From assembly GCF_000420665.1 (NCBI RefSeq), contig NZ_ATVJ01000002.1, positions 1 to 64,000 on the forward strand: a DNA stretch of 64,000 nt, given 5' to 3'. A program made the position numbers and the translations under genes. The notes under the pieces were generated by a model. It saw only the letters and a program-made list of their open reading frames with translations. It searched no databases and was not told the origin of the DNA. Within the stretch, counting starts at the first letter, position 1, and every line of letters begins with the position of its first letter. This document shows, one piece after another, positions 35,796-45,066 of the stretch. Source of the DNA: Ponticaulis koreensis DSM 19734. GTDB taxonomy: Bacteria > Pseudomonadota > Alphaproteobacteria > Caulobacterales > Hyphomonadaceae.

Positions 35796-37292
35796 ATGGA
35801 AGCGTTCCGTGAACCAATCATTCTCGCCTGTATCGGCGTGTATTTTGTAATTTGTATTCTGGTCGGCATCTGGGCGATGCGTAAGACGCACTCTGCGTCC
35901 GATTTCTTTATCGCGGGCAAGGGACTTGGCCCGGTCGTTGTCGGCCTGGCGGTCTTTTCGTCGACTTTATCAGGCTTTGGCTTCGTCGGTGGTCCTGGCC
36001 TTGTCTACAATATGGGCATGACTTCCGTCTGGATGGTGATCGTCTCTACTCTAGGTTATGCGATCGTATTCTACATGCTTGCCAAGCGTATGAGGGTGAT
36101 GGCTGAAATCAGAGATTCGATCTCTCTGCCTGATATCGTTGCTGCGCGTTATTCCAGCAAAGCTGCTGGCGGCTGGATGGCTGTCGTCGTTATTCTGGGT
36201 GTGCTTGGATATCTGGCGACACAGATTCTCGCCATGTCGACGGTTCTTCAGTCGATCCTCGGGAACACAGAAATGTTTGAGGGCATCAGCCTGATTACCT
36301 GCGCTGTGATCTCGGTGAGCGTTCTGATTTTCTACGCGGTAACAGGCGGCATTCTGGCGTCGGTTTACACCGACCTCGTTCAGGGCCTTATCATGATGGT
36401 CTGTGGTCTTCTCGTGGTTGTCGCTGCGGCTATGGCAGTGGATGGCGGTTTCACCGCGGCATCCAGCTCATTGCTCGCGGATGACCCTGAGGCGATCATG
36501 CCGTTTGGTTCAGGTGGCATGTTTGCAGCCGTCGCGTGGGCGTTCATGTTCGGTGTCGGTATTGCGGGCCAGCCGCACCTTATCACCAAACTGATGATGA
36601 ATCGTACGGTCAAAGACACGAAGATTATTCTACCGCTCTCAATCGCGGGCTATGCAGTTGCGGCAATGCTCTGGATTTCGGTCGGGCTGGTCATGCGTGC
36701 GCTTGTACTTCAGGGCAACCATGATCCGCTTGGACTTCCGGATGATGCAGCACCGGAATTCCTGACCGCGTATGCTAATCCGCTTCTTGCTGGTGTCGTG
36801 TTCGCCGGTCTGTTTGCGGCGATCATGTCGACGGCAGACGGCTTCCTGAACATTGGCGCGGCTGCGATCATTCACGATCTGCCGAAAGCTATTCGCGGTA
36901 AACCACTCAAGAATGAACTCTGGTGGGCGCGTGTGGCGACGGTCTTGTTGTGCCTGTTCGCTACCGGCTTTGCGCTGTATGCCCGCTATAATAGCGGCGA
37001 GCTTGTTGCACTGCTTGGTGCATTCGGTTGGGGCACGTTCGCTGCGGCGATCTTCCCGGTCGTGGCACTTGGTCTGAACTGGAAACGGGCGACGGCAAAC
37101 GCTGCGATCTTCGCAATCGTTCTGTCACTTGTCTTCAACTTCAGTGTTAAACTGTTCGGGATTGCGATGCCGTTCGGCATGGATGGCGGGTTCATTTCCA
37201 TGCTGGTTTCGATGATTGCGTTCATCGGTATTTCTTACATTGAGAAGCCGAAACCGCTTCAGAAGGATATCGAAGCGATCATGGACCTCTAG
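35796..37292 (+). CDS. Sodium/solute symporter (SSS family)
   Basis: A 498-residue transporter with about 13 membrane segments. Family marks are GIWAMRKTHSASDFFIAGKG (about 23-42), VFSSTLSGFGFVGGPG, VTGGILASVYTDLVQGLIM, and GLFAAIMSTADGFLNIGAA. The last element carries the sodium-binding serine/threonine pair typical of the family. It resembles the proline/pantothenate branch more than the SGLT-like protein at 13.6 kb, but the solute is unknown. It is translationally coupled to the small membrane protein before it. Confidence 0.87.
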   Translation: MEAFREPIILACIGVYFVICILVGIWAMRKTHSASDFFIAGKGLGPVVVGLAVFSSTLSGFGFVGGPGLVYNMGMTSVWMVIVSTLGYAIVFYMLAKRMRVMAEIRDSISLPDIVAARYSSKAAGGWMAVVVILGVLGYLATQILAMSTVLQSILGNTEMFEGISLITCAVISVSVLIFYAVTGGILASVYTDLVQGLIMMVCGLLVVVAAAMAVDGGFTAASSSLLADDPEAIMPFGSGGMFAAVAWAFMFGVGIAGQPHLITKLMMNRTVKDTKIILPLSIAGYAVAAMLWISVGLVMRALVLQGNHDPLGLPDDAAPEFLTAYANPLLAGVVFAGLFAAIMSTADGFLNIGAAAIIHDLPKAIRGKPLKNELWWARVATVLLCLFATGFALYARYNSGELVALLGAFGWGTFAAAIFPVVALGLNWKRATANAAIFAIVLSLVFNFSVKLFGIAMPFGMDGGFISMLVSMIAFIGISYIEKPKPLQKDIEAIMDL

Positions 37293-37370
37293 GCCTGACG
37301 TAACGTCAGACCTCGTAAAATCGATCTGTAGCTGATAGCCTGAGCATAAATAAAAACATGCTCAGGCTAT
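37291..37370 (+). terminator. Palindrome and long hairpin after the symporter gene
   Basis: First, AGGCCTGACGT/ACGTCAGACCT (37291-37313), 11-base arms with one mismatch around a single A; its core TGACGT-A-ACGTCA is perfect. Second, ATAGCCTGAGCAT/ATGCTCAGGCTAT (37335-37347 and 37358-37370), a perfect 13-bp stem with a 10-base A-rich loop. The second lacks a strong U-tract, so termination or an mRNA-stability role are both possible. Confidence 0.55.
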
Positions 37371-37395
37371 TTGCGTTCTGAGACGGGGAAGAAAC

Positions 37396-38940
37396 ATGCC
37401 AAGCGAAACATCCACCGATCATTTCGACGTGCTTATCGTGGGCGCAGGCCTTTCCGGCATTGGCGCGGCGTATCACCTTCAGCAGAAATGTCCGGGAAAA
37501 ACCTACGCCATTCTCGAAGGAAGAGACGCGATTGGAGGCACATGGGACTTGTTCCGTTACCCTGGTATTCGTTCCGACTCAGACATGCACACTCTGGGCT
37601 ATGCATTCAAACCATGGCGGCAGGCTAAAGCCATCGCAGACGGGCCTTCTATCCGGTCTTACGTTCGTGAAACGGCTGAAGAAAATGGTATCTCCGAACA
37701 CATCCGCTTTGGGCAGGATGTAAAATCGGCCAAATGGTCATCTGAGACGTCGAGCTGGCATGTAACCAGTCTCGATAAGGCGAGCGGAGAAGAGAAAACC
37801 GTCACCGGACAGTATCTTCTGATGTGTAGCGGTTATTACAGCTATGACGCAGGATATACGCCCGACTTTGATGGGATGGAAGATTTCAATGGTCTGATCA
37901 TTCACCCACAAAAGTGGGACGAGAGTATCGATTACGCAAACAAAAAAGTTGTCGTCATTGGCAGTGGCGCGACGGCTGTCACGCTTGTGCCTGAAATGGC
38001 CAAGACCGCAGCCCATGTCACCATGCTTCAACGCTCGCCTACCTATATGGCAACACGTCCCGCGACGGACGCGCTTGCAAACAAGATGCGCAAATTCCTT
38101 CCTGAGCGCCTGGCCTATAGCCTGACACGTTGGAAGAATGTGCTGTTCACCATGTATTTTTACAATCTCACGCAAAAGCATCCTAAAAAGACCAAGGAGC
38201 AATTGATCGGGATTGTCAGAGAGCAACTCGGCCCGGATTATGACGTCGAAAAACACTTCACGCCGGCTTATAATCCGTGGGAGCAGCGCCTTTGCCTCGT
38301 TCCGGACAATGACCTTTTTGAAGCGATTAAAGACGGGTCAGCATCGGTCGTGACAGACCATATCGAGCGCTTTGATGAAAACGGCATTCAGCTTAAATCC
38401 GGTGAGCGCATCGACGCGGATATTGTTGTGACTGCGACCGGCCTAGACCTGAAATTCTTAGGCGGTGTTGAATTGGAAGTCGATGGGCGCAAAATCGCGC
38501 CGAACGAACTTCTGAATTATAAGGGGCTGATGTTCTCCGGCCTGCCGAATCTCGCAGGCGTGTTCGGATATACGAACGCGTCCTGGACGCTGAAAGCCGA
38601 CCTGACCAGCGAATTCATGTGTCGTCTGATCAATCAGATGGACCGAACAGGCGACGTTGCCGCGACGCCTCACAATGATGATCCGAATGTCGAGACGGAG
38701 GACTGGTTGAGTTTCTCATCCGGATATGTGCAGCGAACACTTCACCGTTTCCCGAAGCAGGCATCAAACAAGCCGTGGAAGTTGAACCAGAATTATGCCG
38801 TTGATCTCATGACGCTGCGTTTCAGCAAACTGGACGATGGCGTTATGCGTTTCACCAAGGCCGGTGAAAAGGTTCCTATTTCGGTGGCACCTGTAGATGC
38901 TGGCACGGAGGCTAGCGCGCAGGAATTGGCGGCAGAGTAA
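37396..38940 (+). CDS. Flavin-binding Baeyer-Villiger-type monooxygenase
   Basis: A 514-residue FAD/NADPH monooxygenase. The FAD motif is GAGLSGIGAAYHL near the N-terminus. It is followed by GGTWDLFRYPGIRSDSDMHT, the BVMO/FMO fingerprint FNGLIIHPQKWD beginning at F164, and a second Rossmann motif VIGSGATAVTL. The fingerprint distinguishes it from simple reductases. It inserts oxygen into a ketone or hydroxylates a lipophilic substrate; which one cannot be told. GGGGAAG precedes the ATG. It appears monocistronic. Confidence 0.92.
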   Translation: MPSETSTDHFDVLIVGAGLSGIGAAYHLQQKCPGKTYAILEGRDAIGGTWDLFRYPGIRSDSDMHTLGYAFKPWRQAKAIADGPSIRSYVRETAEENGISEHIRFGQDVKSAKWSSETSSWHVTSLDKASGEEKTVTGQYLLMCSGYYSYDAGYTPDFDGMEDFNGLIIHPQKWDESIDYANKKVVVIGSGATAVTLVPEMAKTAAHVTMLQRSPTYMATRPATDALANKMRKFLPERLAYSLTRWKNVLFTMYFYNLTQKHPKKTKEQLIGIVREQLGPDYDVEKHFTPAYNPWEQRLCLVPDNDLFEAIKDGSASVVTDHIERFDENGIQLKSGERIDADIVVTATGLDLKFLGGVELEVDGRKIAPNELLNYKGLMFSGLPNLAGVFGYTNASWTLKADLTSEFMCRLINQMDRTGDVAATPHNDDPNVETEDWLSFSSGYVQRTLHRFPKQASNKPWKLNQNYAVDLMTLRFSKLDDGVMRFTKAGEKVPISVAPVDAGTEASAQELAAE

Positions 38941-39531
38941 TTATCGGGTGTAGGTCTGAACAGCTTTGTGACGCGGGCAGACGGTTTCATGATCATTGAT
39001 CATACCGACTGCCTGCATGAAGGCGTAGACGATTACCGGCCCACAATATTTGAAACCGCGCTTTTTCAGGGCCTTTGATAGCGCCGCAGATTCCTCGCTG
39101 TTCGTCGGCGCATCGCGGAAGTTCTCCCATGAATTCACAATTGGGGAACCGCCAACAAAGTCCCACATCCATTCAGAAAAAGATTGTGGTTCGTCGTTGA
39201 ACGCCAGATAGGCTTTCGCATTGCCGATCAGAGCTCTGATTTTCTGAGGCGATCTTATAATACCGGGATTTTGTAGTGCTTGTTCAATGCGTTCATCGTC
39301 CCATCGCGCAATTGAGGCCGGGTCAAAGCCATCAAATTCTTCGCGCATGCTGTCGCGCTTATAAAGAATGGTACGCCATGAGAGGCCGGCCTGAAAGCCG
39401 TCCAGCTGAAGCTTCTCCCAGAGTGCACGGCAGTCATACTCGGGCACACCCCATTCTTCATCGTGATATGCGCGATAAACCGCGTCATCAGCAGGGGCCC
39501 AGGGGCAATGAATTTTGCTGGCTTCGGTCAC
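38941..39531 (-). CDS. tag: DNA-3-methyladenine glycosylase I
   Basis: Excises 3-methyladenine from alkylated DNA. The 196-residue protein has the conserved opening CPWAPADDAVYRAYHDEEWGVP, LDGFQAGLSWRTIL, NPGIIRSPQKIRALIGNA, and the end KKRGFKYCGPVIVYAFMQAVGMINDH. I choose the GTG at 39531, which has GAGAG upstream and avoids overlap. An ATG at 39579 would add 16 residues and overlap ygfZ by 38 bp. It lies directly after ygfZ. Confidence 0.93.
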   Translation of the reverse strand: MTEASKIHCPWAPADDAVYRAYHDEEWGVPEYDCRALWEKLQLDGFQAGLSWRTILYKRDSMREEFDGFDPASIARWDDERIEQALQNPGIIRSPQKIRALIGNAKAYLAFNDEPQSFSEWMWDFVGGSPIVNSWENFRDAPTNSEESAALSKALKKRGFKYCGPVIVYAFMQAVGMINDHETVCPRHKAVQTYTR

Positions 39532-39541
39532 AGAAAATCTC

Positions 39542-40357
39542 TCATGCGGATGGAAGGTGGCACTCTGCGGGTTTATCATTGATCGTAACCGGTGTCGCAG
39601 ACTCTTTGGCGTTTGCCAGACGGTCCAGCCTGACTAATGCCAGTCCTTCGCCCTCGGCCCATGACGTCACGGTGCCCACGGTAGAAGTGCCAGCTTTGAT
39701 TTCGTCTCCGCTCTCTGCGGTCGCTTCAGGAGCAGAAACGCGAAGAAGGCGTTTTCGTACTTCTGTTTTCCGTTTCATGCGGCTTGCGACTTCCTGACCA
39801 ACAAAGCAGCCCTTTTTGAAGTCGATGCCGTTGGTGAGGTCCATATTGATATCGGCGGGGAACACTTCGCCAGGGCCGTAATCTGATCCGAATTCTGGAA
39901 ATGCCGCATCTGTTCTTAGCTTTGAGTACGCGACTGAAGACTGGTCGGAGCTTTCTACCGCGGTCTCGCTAACGACGCGCTTTATGTCATCACCAAAATT
40001 TGGAGGGGTCATAAACGCCAAAACTGGAAATTCCGGAACACCTTCACAAACCAGAACATGCAGATCGTCACGACGTGTGAACTGAACGTCTGCGCGAAGC
40101 TTTAGCATGGTCAGACGTTTTTGTATGCTATCCGCTTCGGTTGCAGGAAGGTCGATGAGCAATCCATCATCCGTGCTGAACACAAACATGTCTGTCAAAA
40201 TCTTGCCCTGCGGCGTCAGTAACGCACCGTAAACACCATCGCCAACGGCAAGTGTATCGACGTTGCAGGTCAGAACGCGGTTCAGAAAACTTCCGGTTTC
40301 CGTGCCTGTTGCGGAGAGGACGGCGCGATGCGAAAGCGGGTAAACAGAATTGGTCAT
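39542..40357 (-). CDS. ygfZ: YgfZ-type folate-binding Fe-S repair protein
   Basis: A 271-residue GcvT-like protein. The signature KGCFVGQEVASRMKRK (about 180-195) with its cysteine is intact. YgfZ/IBA57 proteins bind tetrahydrofolate and help maintain certain iron-sulfur enzymes. Here it shares a transcript with tag and is divergent from pyrC. Confidence 0.9.
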   Translation of the reverse strand: MTNSVYPLSHRAVLSATGTETGSFLNRVLTCNVDTLAVGDGVYGALLTPQGKILTDMFVFSTDDGLLIDLPATEADSIQKRLTMLKLRADVQFTRRDDLHVLVCEGVPEFPVLAFMTPPNFGDDIKRVVSETAVESSDQSSVAYSKLRTDAAFPEFGSDYGPGEVFPADINMDLTNGIDFKKGCFVGQEVASRMKRKTEVRKRLLRVSAPEATAESGDEIKAGTSTVGTVTSWAEGEGLALVRLDRLANAKESATPVTINDKPAECHLPSA

Positions 40358-40500
40358 GAGCCAGAGATAGCGAAGCCTGCGCTAAATTCTATGTATAATC
40401 TGAGCATGAATTGTAATTCGTCACGTTGTCAGTGGTTTCGAATAGCGTCAAAACGGCGTTATGATCATGACAAACATTAAGTCCTGAGGAGATTTCGCTG

Positions 40501-41838
40501 ATGTATGAACTCGTACTTCGCAATGGTCGGGTGATGACTCCGGGTGGACTAGTGTCCACAGATATTGGCGTCTCGAAAGGCAAGATTGCCCGTATCGGCG
40601 AGATATTTCACTCAGAAGCGGCGACGACCTTCGATGCAAAAGGTTTGACCATTCTGCCGGGCGTGATCGATTCACAGGTTCACTTCCGCGAGCCGGGTCT
40701 CGAATACAAAGAAGATCTTGAAACCGGTGCCCGTTCTGGCGCGCTCGGGGGTGTGACGTGTGTGTTCGAAATGCCGAACACGAATCCGTCGACTATTACG
40801 CCGGACCTTCTGCAAGACAAGTTGAACCGTGCGGCCGGGCGTATGGATATTGATCACGCGTTTTATGCGGGCGCGACGCACGAGAACACGCATTTGCTGG
40901 CTGAAATGGAAGCCATGCAGGGCTGCTGCGGCATCAAGGTGTTCATGGGCGCATCTACCGGTGACTTGCTCGTGCAGGATGACGAAGGCGTTGAGGCGGT
41001 GCTTCGTGCCATCAAGCGCCGCGCTGCGTTCCACTCTGAGGACGAATACCGTCTGGCGGATCGTCGTGATCTCGCTGTGACAGGCGACTGGACAAGCCAT
41101 CCGGTTGTTCGTGACCCTCAGGCCGCGATTCAGTCCACTGAACGTCTCCTCCGTCTTGCGCGTAAAACCGGAAAGCGCATTCACGTGCTGCACATTACAA
41201 CGGCGCAGGAAATGGAAATTCTGGCGCGCAATAAGGATGTTGCAAGTGTCGAGGTGACACCGCAACACCTCACGCTCGTTGCGCCTTATGCCTACGAAAT
41301 TCTCAAAGGCCGGGCACAGATGAACCCGCCAATTCGCGAGCAGCACCATGTAGATGCGCTCTGGCGGGCGGTGAATGCAGGTATTGTCGATGTTATGGGG
41401 TCTGACCACGCGCCGCACACATTGGAAGAGAAGGCGCGCCCTTATCCTGCGAGCCCGTCTGGCATGCCAGGCGTGCAGACACTGGTGCCCGTGATGCTAA
41501 CACACGTGAACAATGGTCACCTTAGCTTGCAGCGCTTTGTGGAATTGACGAGTGCAGGTCCGCAGCGTGTGTTCGGTATTGTCGGCAAGGGCCGTATCGC
41601 TGAAGGGTATGACGCTGACTTCACGGTTGTCGACATGGAGCGCCGTGAAATCATGACGGATAGCTGGTCGAAAACCAAATCCGGCTGGACACCGTTCGAT
41701 GGCATGGAAGCGCAAGGCTGGCCGGTTGCGACTATCGTACGCGGACAATTTATCATGCAGGATGGTGAGATCGTCCAGAAGGGCCTCGGCAAGCCTGTGA
41801 AGTTCCAGGAGACGCTGGCTCCGGAAGATGCTGCGTAG
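40501..41838 (+). CDS. pyrC: Dihydroorotase
   Basis: Closes carbamoyl-aspartate to dihydroorotate in pyrimidine synthesis. The 445-residue amidohydrolase has DSQVHFREPGLEYKEDLETG (metal ligands H62 and nearby), CVFEMPNTNPST, HVLHITTAQEM, EVTPQHL and GSDHAPHTLEEK with the catalytic Asp. The bridging lysine expected in the middle appears as the GIKVFMG segment. GAGGAG precedes the ATG. A TATAAT lies at 40394-40399 in its upstream region, but without a matching -35. Confidence 0.9.
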   Translation: MYELVLRNGRVMTPGGLVSTDIGVSKGKIARIGEIFHSEAATTFDAKGLTILPGVIDSQVHFREPGLEYKEDLETGARSGALGGVTCVFEMPNTNPSTITPDLLQDKLNRAAGRMDIDHAFYAGATHENTHLLAEMEAMQGCCGIKVFMGASTGDLLVQDDEGVEAVLRAIKRRAAFHSEDEYRLADRRDLAVTGDWTSHPVVRDPQAAIQSTERLLRLARKTGKRIHVLHITTAQEMEILARNKDVASVEVTPQHLTLVAPYAYEILKGRAQMNPPIREQHHVDALWRAVNAGIVDVMGSDHAPHTLEEKARPYPASPSGMPGVQTLVPVMLTHVNNGHLSLQRFVELTSAGPQRVFGIVGKGRIAEGYDADFTVVDMERREIMTDSWSKTKSGWTPFDGMEAQGWPVATIVRGQFIMQDGEIVQKGLGKPVKFQETLAPEDAA

Positions 41839-41859
41839 AGCGCGCTGAAGGGGGAGGGT

Positions 41860-42639
41860 ATGCCTGTAGAACGGCGCGGTCTCGAGCGCATTCTTTTCTG
41901 GCTGTATGAAGGCTTCGGAACAGGTCCTTATCTGTTCCGTTGGGTGCTGTTGGCTATTGATGCCGCAGCGGTTGCCTTCTTTCTCTGGGCGCCGTTTCAG
42001 GACCGTACGCAAGCCTATTATATTCTGGACATACTGATCGCGCTCTTTATCGCGCTCGATTTCAGTGCGCGGTTCTGGATATCCCGTCCACGCCATATGT
42101 TCCTGATCAATCCGTTCAATCTGGCGGATATTGTGGTGTTGATTTCGCTGTTACTGCCGATGTTCTTCTCGAACTTCGCATTCCTGCGGATATTGCGGGC
42201 GCTGCGCCTCGTGCGCGCCTTCACCTTCCTGCGTCGGATGAAGAATATTTCGTCCTACTTGCGGGAGAATGCGGAAATCATTGATCGGGTGGTGAACCTT
42301 CTTGTGTTCATCCTGATCATGACCGCGTTCGTATACGGCACCCAGCTTGAGGCGAACGAGCACATCAATTCATATCTGGATGCGCTCTATTTCACGATCG
42401 CGAGTCTCACCACGACAGGTTATGGTGACATCGTTCTGCAGGGCGTATTCGGCAAGCTGTTATCCATCTTCATCATGGTTCTTGGTATCTCACTCTTTTT
42501 GAGACTCGTGCAGGCCATTGTGAGGCCGTCAAAAGTGACGTCGGAGTGCACGCGATGCGGTTTATTGCGCCATGAGCCGGACGCGATTCACTGCAAGCAT
42601 TGCGGTGAGTTCATCAGGCTGCCGACGCACAACGAATAG
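41860..42639 (+). CDS. Voltage-gated potassium channel-like protein with zinc ribbon
   Basis: A 259-residue six-helix ion channel. The fourth helix carries regularly spaced arginines (LRILRALRLVRAFTFLRR), as a voltage sensor should. The pore has the selectivity filter TTTGYGD (184-190). After the last helix the C-terminus forms a rubredoxin-like zinc ribbon with two CxxC knuckles: CTRCG and CKHCG. That domain is unusual for a bacterial Kv-type channel and may act as a metal or redox gate. It starts 21 bp after pyrC with a strong GGGGGAGG site. Confidence 0.88.
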   Translation: MPVERRGLERILFWLYEGFGTGPYLFRWVLLAIDAAAVAFFLWAPFQDRTQAYYILDILIALFIALDFSARFWISRPRHMFLINPFNLADIVVLISLLLPMFFSNFAFLRILRALRLVRAFTFLRRMKNISSYLRENAEIIDRVVNLLVFILIMTAFVYGTQLEANEHINSYLDALYFTIASLTTTGYGDIVLQGVFGKLLSIFIMVLGISLFLRLVQAIVRPSKVTSECTRCGLLRHEPDAIHCKHCGEFIRLPTHNE

Positions 42640-42640
42640 A

Positions 42641-43084
42641 CTATTCGCACCAGCTGGGTTTGGCTTCGCTGCGATCTTCATTCCAGCGTTGAGCCAGTCC
42701 ACGCTGCTCCAGCAAATGCCCGACATGCACGCCGTCCAGATAGACGTGGGCGCGACCGCGGCCGTATTCATCAACCCCGCGGAATAAAATCTGAACCTGA
42801 TCAGCGTCGCGGAAAATCTCTTGGACGGCAGAGACGGTTTCTTCGCCAAGATCAGCTTCGGCGAGGCATTCGGCATGGGGTGAGGTTTCAGGGCTGTCGT
42901 ATCCAATCAGGCGGAAGCGACGTCCCTGTAATTCATATGTGTCGCCATCGACAGGGCGGACTGCGTCAGCTCTTCCTGCAAGGCATTCAGGGTTTCCATC
43001 GCAGAGATTTTCTGGCGGTGGTGCGCTGCAGGATGCGGCTGCTAAAAACACCGCAAAAATGCCTAAGCGATACGATTGTCGCAC
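42641..43084 (-). CDS. Thermonuclease-family (SNase-like) exported protein
   Basis: A 147-residue protein with an N-terminal hydrophobic segment ending LAAASCSAPPP, a probable lipoprotein signal. The staphylococcal-nuclease core follows: VDGDTYEL, RFRLIGYDSPETSP, and RGVDEYGRGRAHVYLDGVHV with the expected arginines. I start it at the GTG at 43084, because GGGGGAG lies upstream and longer readings lack a signal. It may degrade nucleic acid in the periplasm. It ends one base from the channel gene. Confidence 0.82.
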   Translation of the reverse strand: MRQSYRLGIFAVFLAAASCSAPPPENLCDGNPECLAGRADAVRPVDGDTYELQGRRFRLIGYDSPETSPHAECLAEADLGEETVSAVQEIFRDADQVQILFRGVDEYGRGRAHVYLDGVHVGHLLEQRGLAQRWNEDRSEAKPSWCE

Positions 43085-43162
43085 AACGTTTCTCCCCCTA
43101 TGCTGTTCATCAATCAAGCAAAAGAACTGGTAACAAGCCAGCCCAAACTCAAAGGGAGACAC

Positions 43163-45049
43163 ATGTCCGGTCCAGTCCAGGAATCGGTGCGCACGGATGC
43201 ACTGCCTTTTCGTGAAATTCCGTACCTTCCACAAAAGCTGAACGTCACGCATCGTGATGATGGCTCCATTATTCTCGAGAATGGTCAGCCATTGAGGCCT
43301 TACCCGCCGCACATGTTGGCGCCTCTGGTCTATTGGGCTGCGAATGACCCTGATCGTCTATGGCTTGCGCAACGTGATCCGGTTGAGCCTGAAAAGGACG
43401 GCTGGCAACGGCTTACCTATGGCGAAGCGCTGGAGCGTATTCGTCGCCTTGCTCAGGGATTGCTGGACAATGGCGCGGGGCCGGACGCGCCACTGATGAT
43501 TCTGTCTCGCAATTCGATCGAACATGCTCTGATCATGTATGCTGCGATGTGGGCAGGAAGCCCGGTTGTACCAGTAACGCCGGCTTATGCGCTTCTCAGT
43601 CAGGACTTTGCCCGGCTCAATTATGTCGACGGCCTGACCTCTCCGAAGTTTATCTATGTTGATGACGGGCAGGAGTATCAGCGTGGACTCGATGGCATGA
43701 GACTGGACGGACGTCTGGTTATTTATGCCAGAAATGCGCCGACTGTAGAAAACCAGATCAGTCTGGATGAACTGGAAGTCCCTCCGACCTATCAGGTGGA
43801 TCTGGCCTATGACCGGCTTGGTCCACAAACAATCGCCAAGTTTATGCTCACGTCCGGCTCGACCGGTGAGCCGAAAGCAGTGATCAATTCCCACGAGAAC
43901 ATTGCGTCTATGGTGAAGATGATCAGGTCGATCTGGAATACAGAGAAACTTGAGCAGCTTACGAATGGCCAGCAGGTCATGGTGAATTTCCTGCCGTGGA
44001 GCCACACTTACGGAGCCAATTCCATTTTGCACTCCATGGCTGACTGGGGCGGTGCGCTCTACATCGATTGGGGTGCGCCTACACCGGCCCGGTTGCCGGA
44101 AATGATTCGCAACCTCAAAGAGGTTTCACCAACCCAGCACACGACCGTACCCGCCGCATGGACGGCCATTGCAACTGAGATTGAAAACGATCCTGAACTC
44201 GCTGAAACCTTCTTCAAAAAGCTGTTTGTCATGGCCTATGGCGGCGCAGCTATGGGGCAGGACATTTATGAACGCATCCAGAAGGTGGCGATCAAAACAA
44301 CGGGTGAACGGATATCCCTTTCTGCGGGTTATGGCGCGACTGAAACATCGCCGACGACCGCAAATGTACATTGGCCGAGCTCGGTCATGGGCTTGATCGG
44401 TCTGCCTCTGCCGGGTTGTGAAATGAAGATGGCACCTGTCGGTGAGAAGTATGAGTGCCGTGTGCGTGGTCCTCACATCACCAAAGGCTATTACCGCAAC
44501 CCAGAGAAAACAGCAGAAGCGTTCGACAAAGAAGGCTTTTACAAACTCGGTGATGCCGTCAAGTTTGCTGAACCGGACGATCCAAATCAGGGCCTCGCTT
44601 TCGACGGGCGGATCGCCGAGGAGTTCAAACTCGCAAATGGCACATGGGTGTCAGCTGGTGCTGTACGCATTGGCACGATTTCCGAAGTCGATGGGGCACT
44701 CGCTGACGCTGTAGTTTGTGGTCTCAATAAGGATAAGATCGGTATTCTAGGCTTCCTGAACGAGAGTTTCTGTAAGCGAATTGCCGGTTCGATCCCGCTT
44801 GAGGAGATGGCGCGTCATCCTGATATCCGCCAGGCGGTAGAGAATGGTCTGCGTTTCTACAATCAGAAAAATCCTAATGCGTCTTCACGCATCGCGGCCT
44901 GTATCCTTCAGCCCGATCAGCCGTCGCAGGATAAGGGTGAAATCACCGAAAAGGGCTACATCAATCAAAGCAAGGTTCAGTCCTTGCGCGCGGCTGAAGT
45001 CGAGCGCCTGTTCAAGGCGCCACACGATGAAGACGTAATCGTTCTTTGA
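43163..45049 (+). CDS. Feruloyl-CoA synthase-like AMP-dependent ligase
   Basis: A 628-residue acyl-adenylating enzyme. The P-loop is MLTSGSTGEPKAVINSH (about 234-250) with AGYGATETSP, and the hinge is near GRIAEEFKLANGTWV. The segment VTPAYALLSQDFARLNYV is typical of the feruloyl-CoA synthase group. That would activate a ring-bearing acid for CoA-dependent side-chain shortening. I use the ATG at 43163, after AAAGGGAG. The next gene begins 17 bp downstream, and the two probably act together. Confidence 0.82.
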   Translation: MSGPVQESVRTDALPFREIPYLPQKLNVTHRDDGSIILENGQPLRPYPPHMLAPLVYWAANDPDRLWLAQRDPVEPEKDGWQRLTYGEALERIRRLAQGLLDNGAGPDAPLMILSRNSIEHALIMYAAMWAGSPVVPVTPAYALLSQDFARLNYVDGLTSPKFIYVDDGQEYQRGLDGMRLDGRLVIYARNAPTVENQISLDELEVPPTYQVDLAYDRLGPQTIAKFMLTSGSTGEPKAVINSHENIASMVKMIRSIWNTEKLEQLTNGQQVMVNFLPWSHTYGANSILHSMADWGGALYIDWGAPTPARLPEMIRNLKEVSPTQHTTVPAAWTAIATEIENDPELAETFFKKLFVMAYGGAAMGQDIYERIQKVAIKTTGERISLSAGYGATETSPTTANVHWPSSVMGLIGLPLPGCEMKMAPVGEKYECRVRGPHITKGYYRNPEKTAEAFDKEGFYKLGDAVKFAEPDDPNQGLAFDGRIAEEFKLANGTWVSAGAVRIGTISEVDGALADAVVCGLNKDKIGILGFLNESFCKRIAGSIPLEEMARHPDIRQAVENGLRFYNQKNPNASSRIAACILQPDQPSQDKGEITEKGYINQSKVQSLRAAEVERLFKAPHDEDVIVL

Positions 45050-45066
45050 GTTCCGGGAAGAAAGAC

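Noticed and set aside
40390-40500. Complete sigma-70 promoter for pyrC
   Set aside because: A perfect TATAAT is present at 40394-40399, but the sequence 17 bp upstream (CGAAGC region) does not resemble a -35 box.
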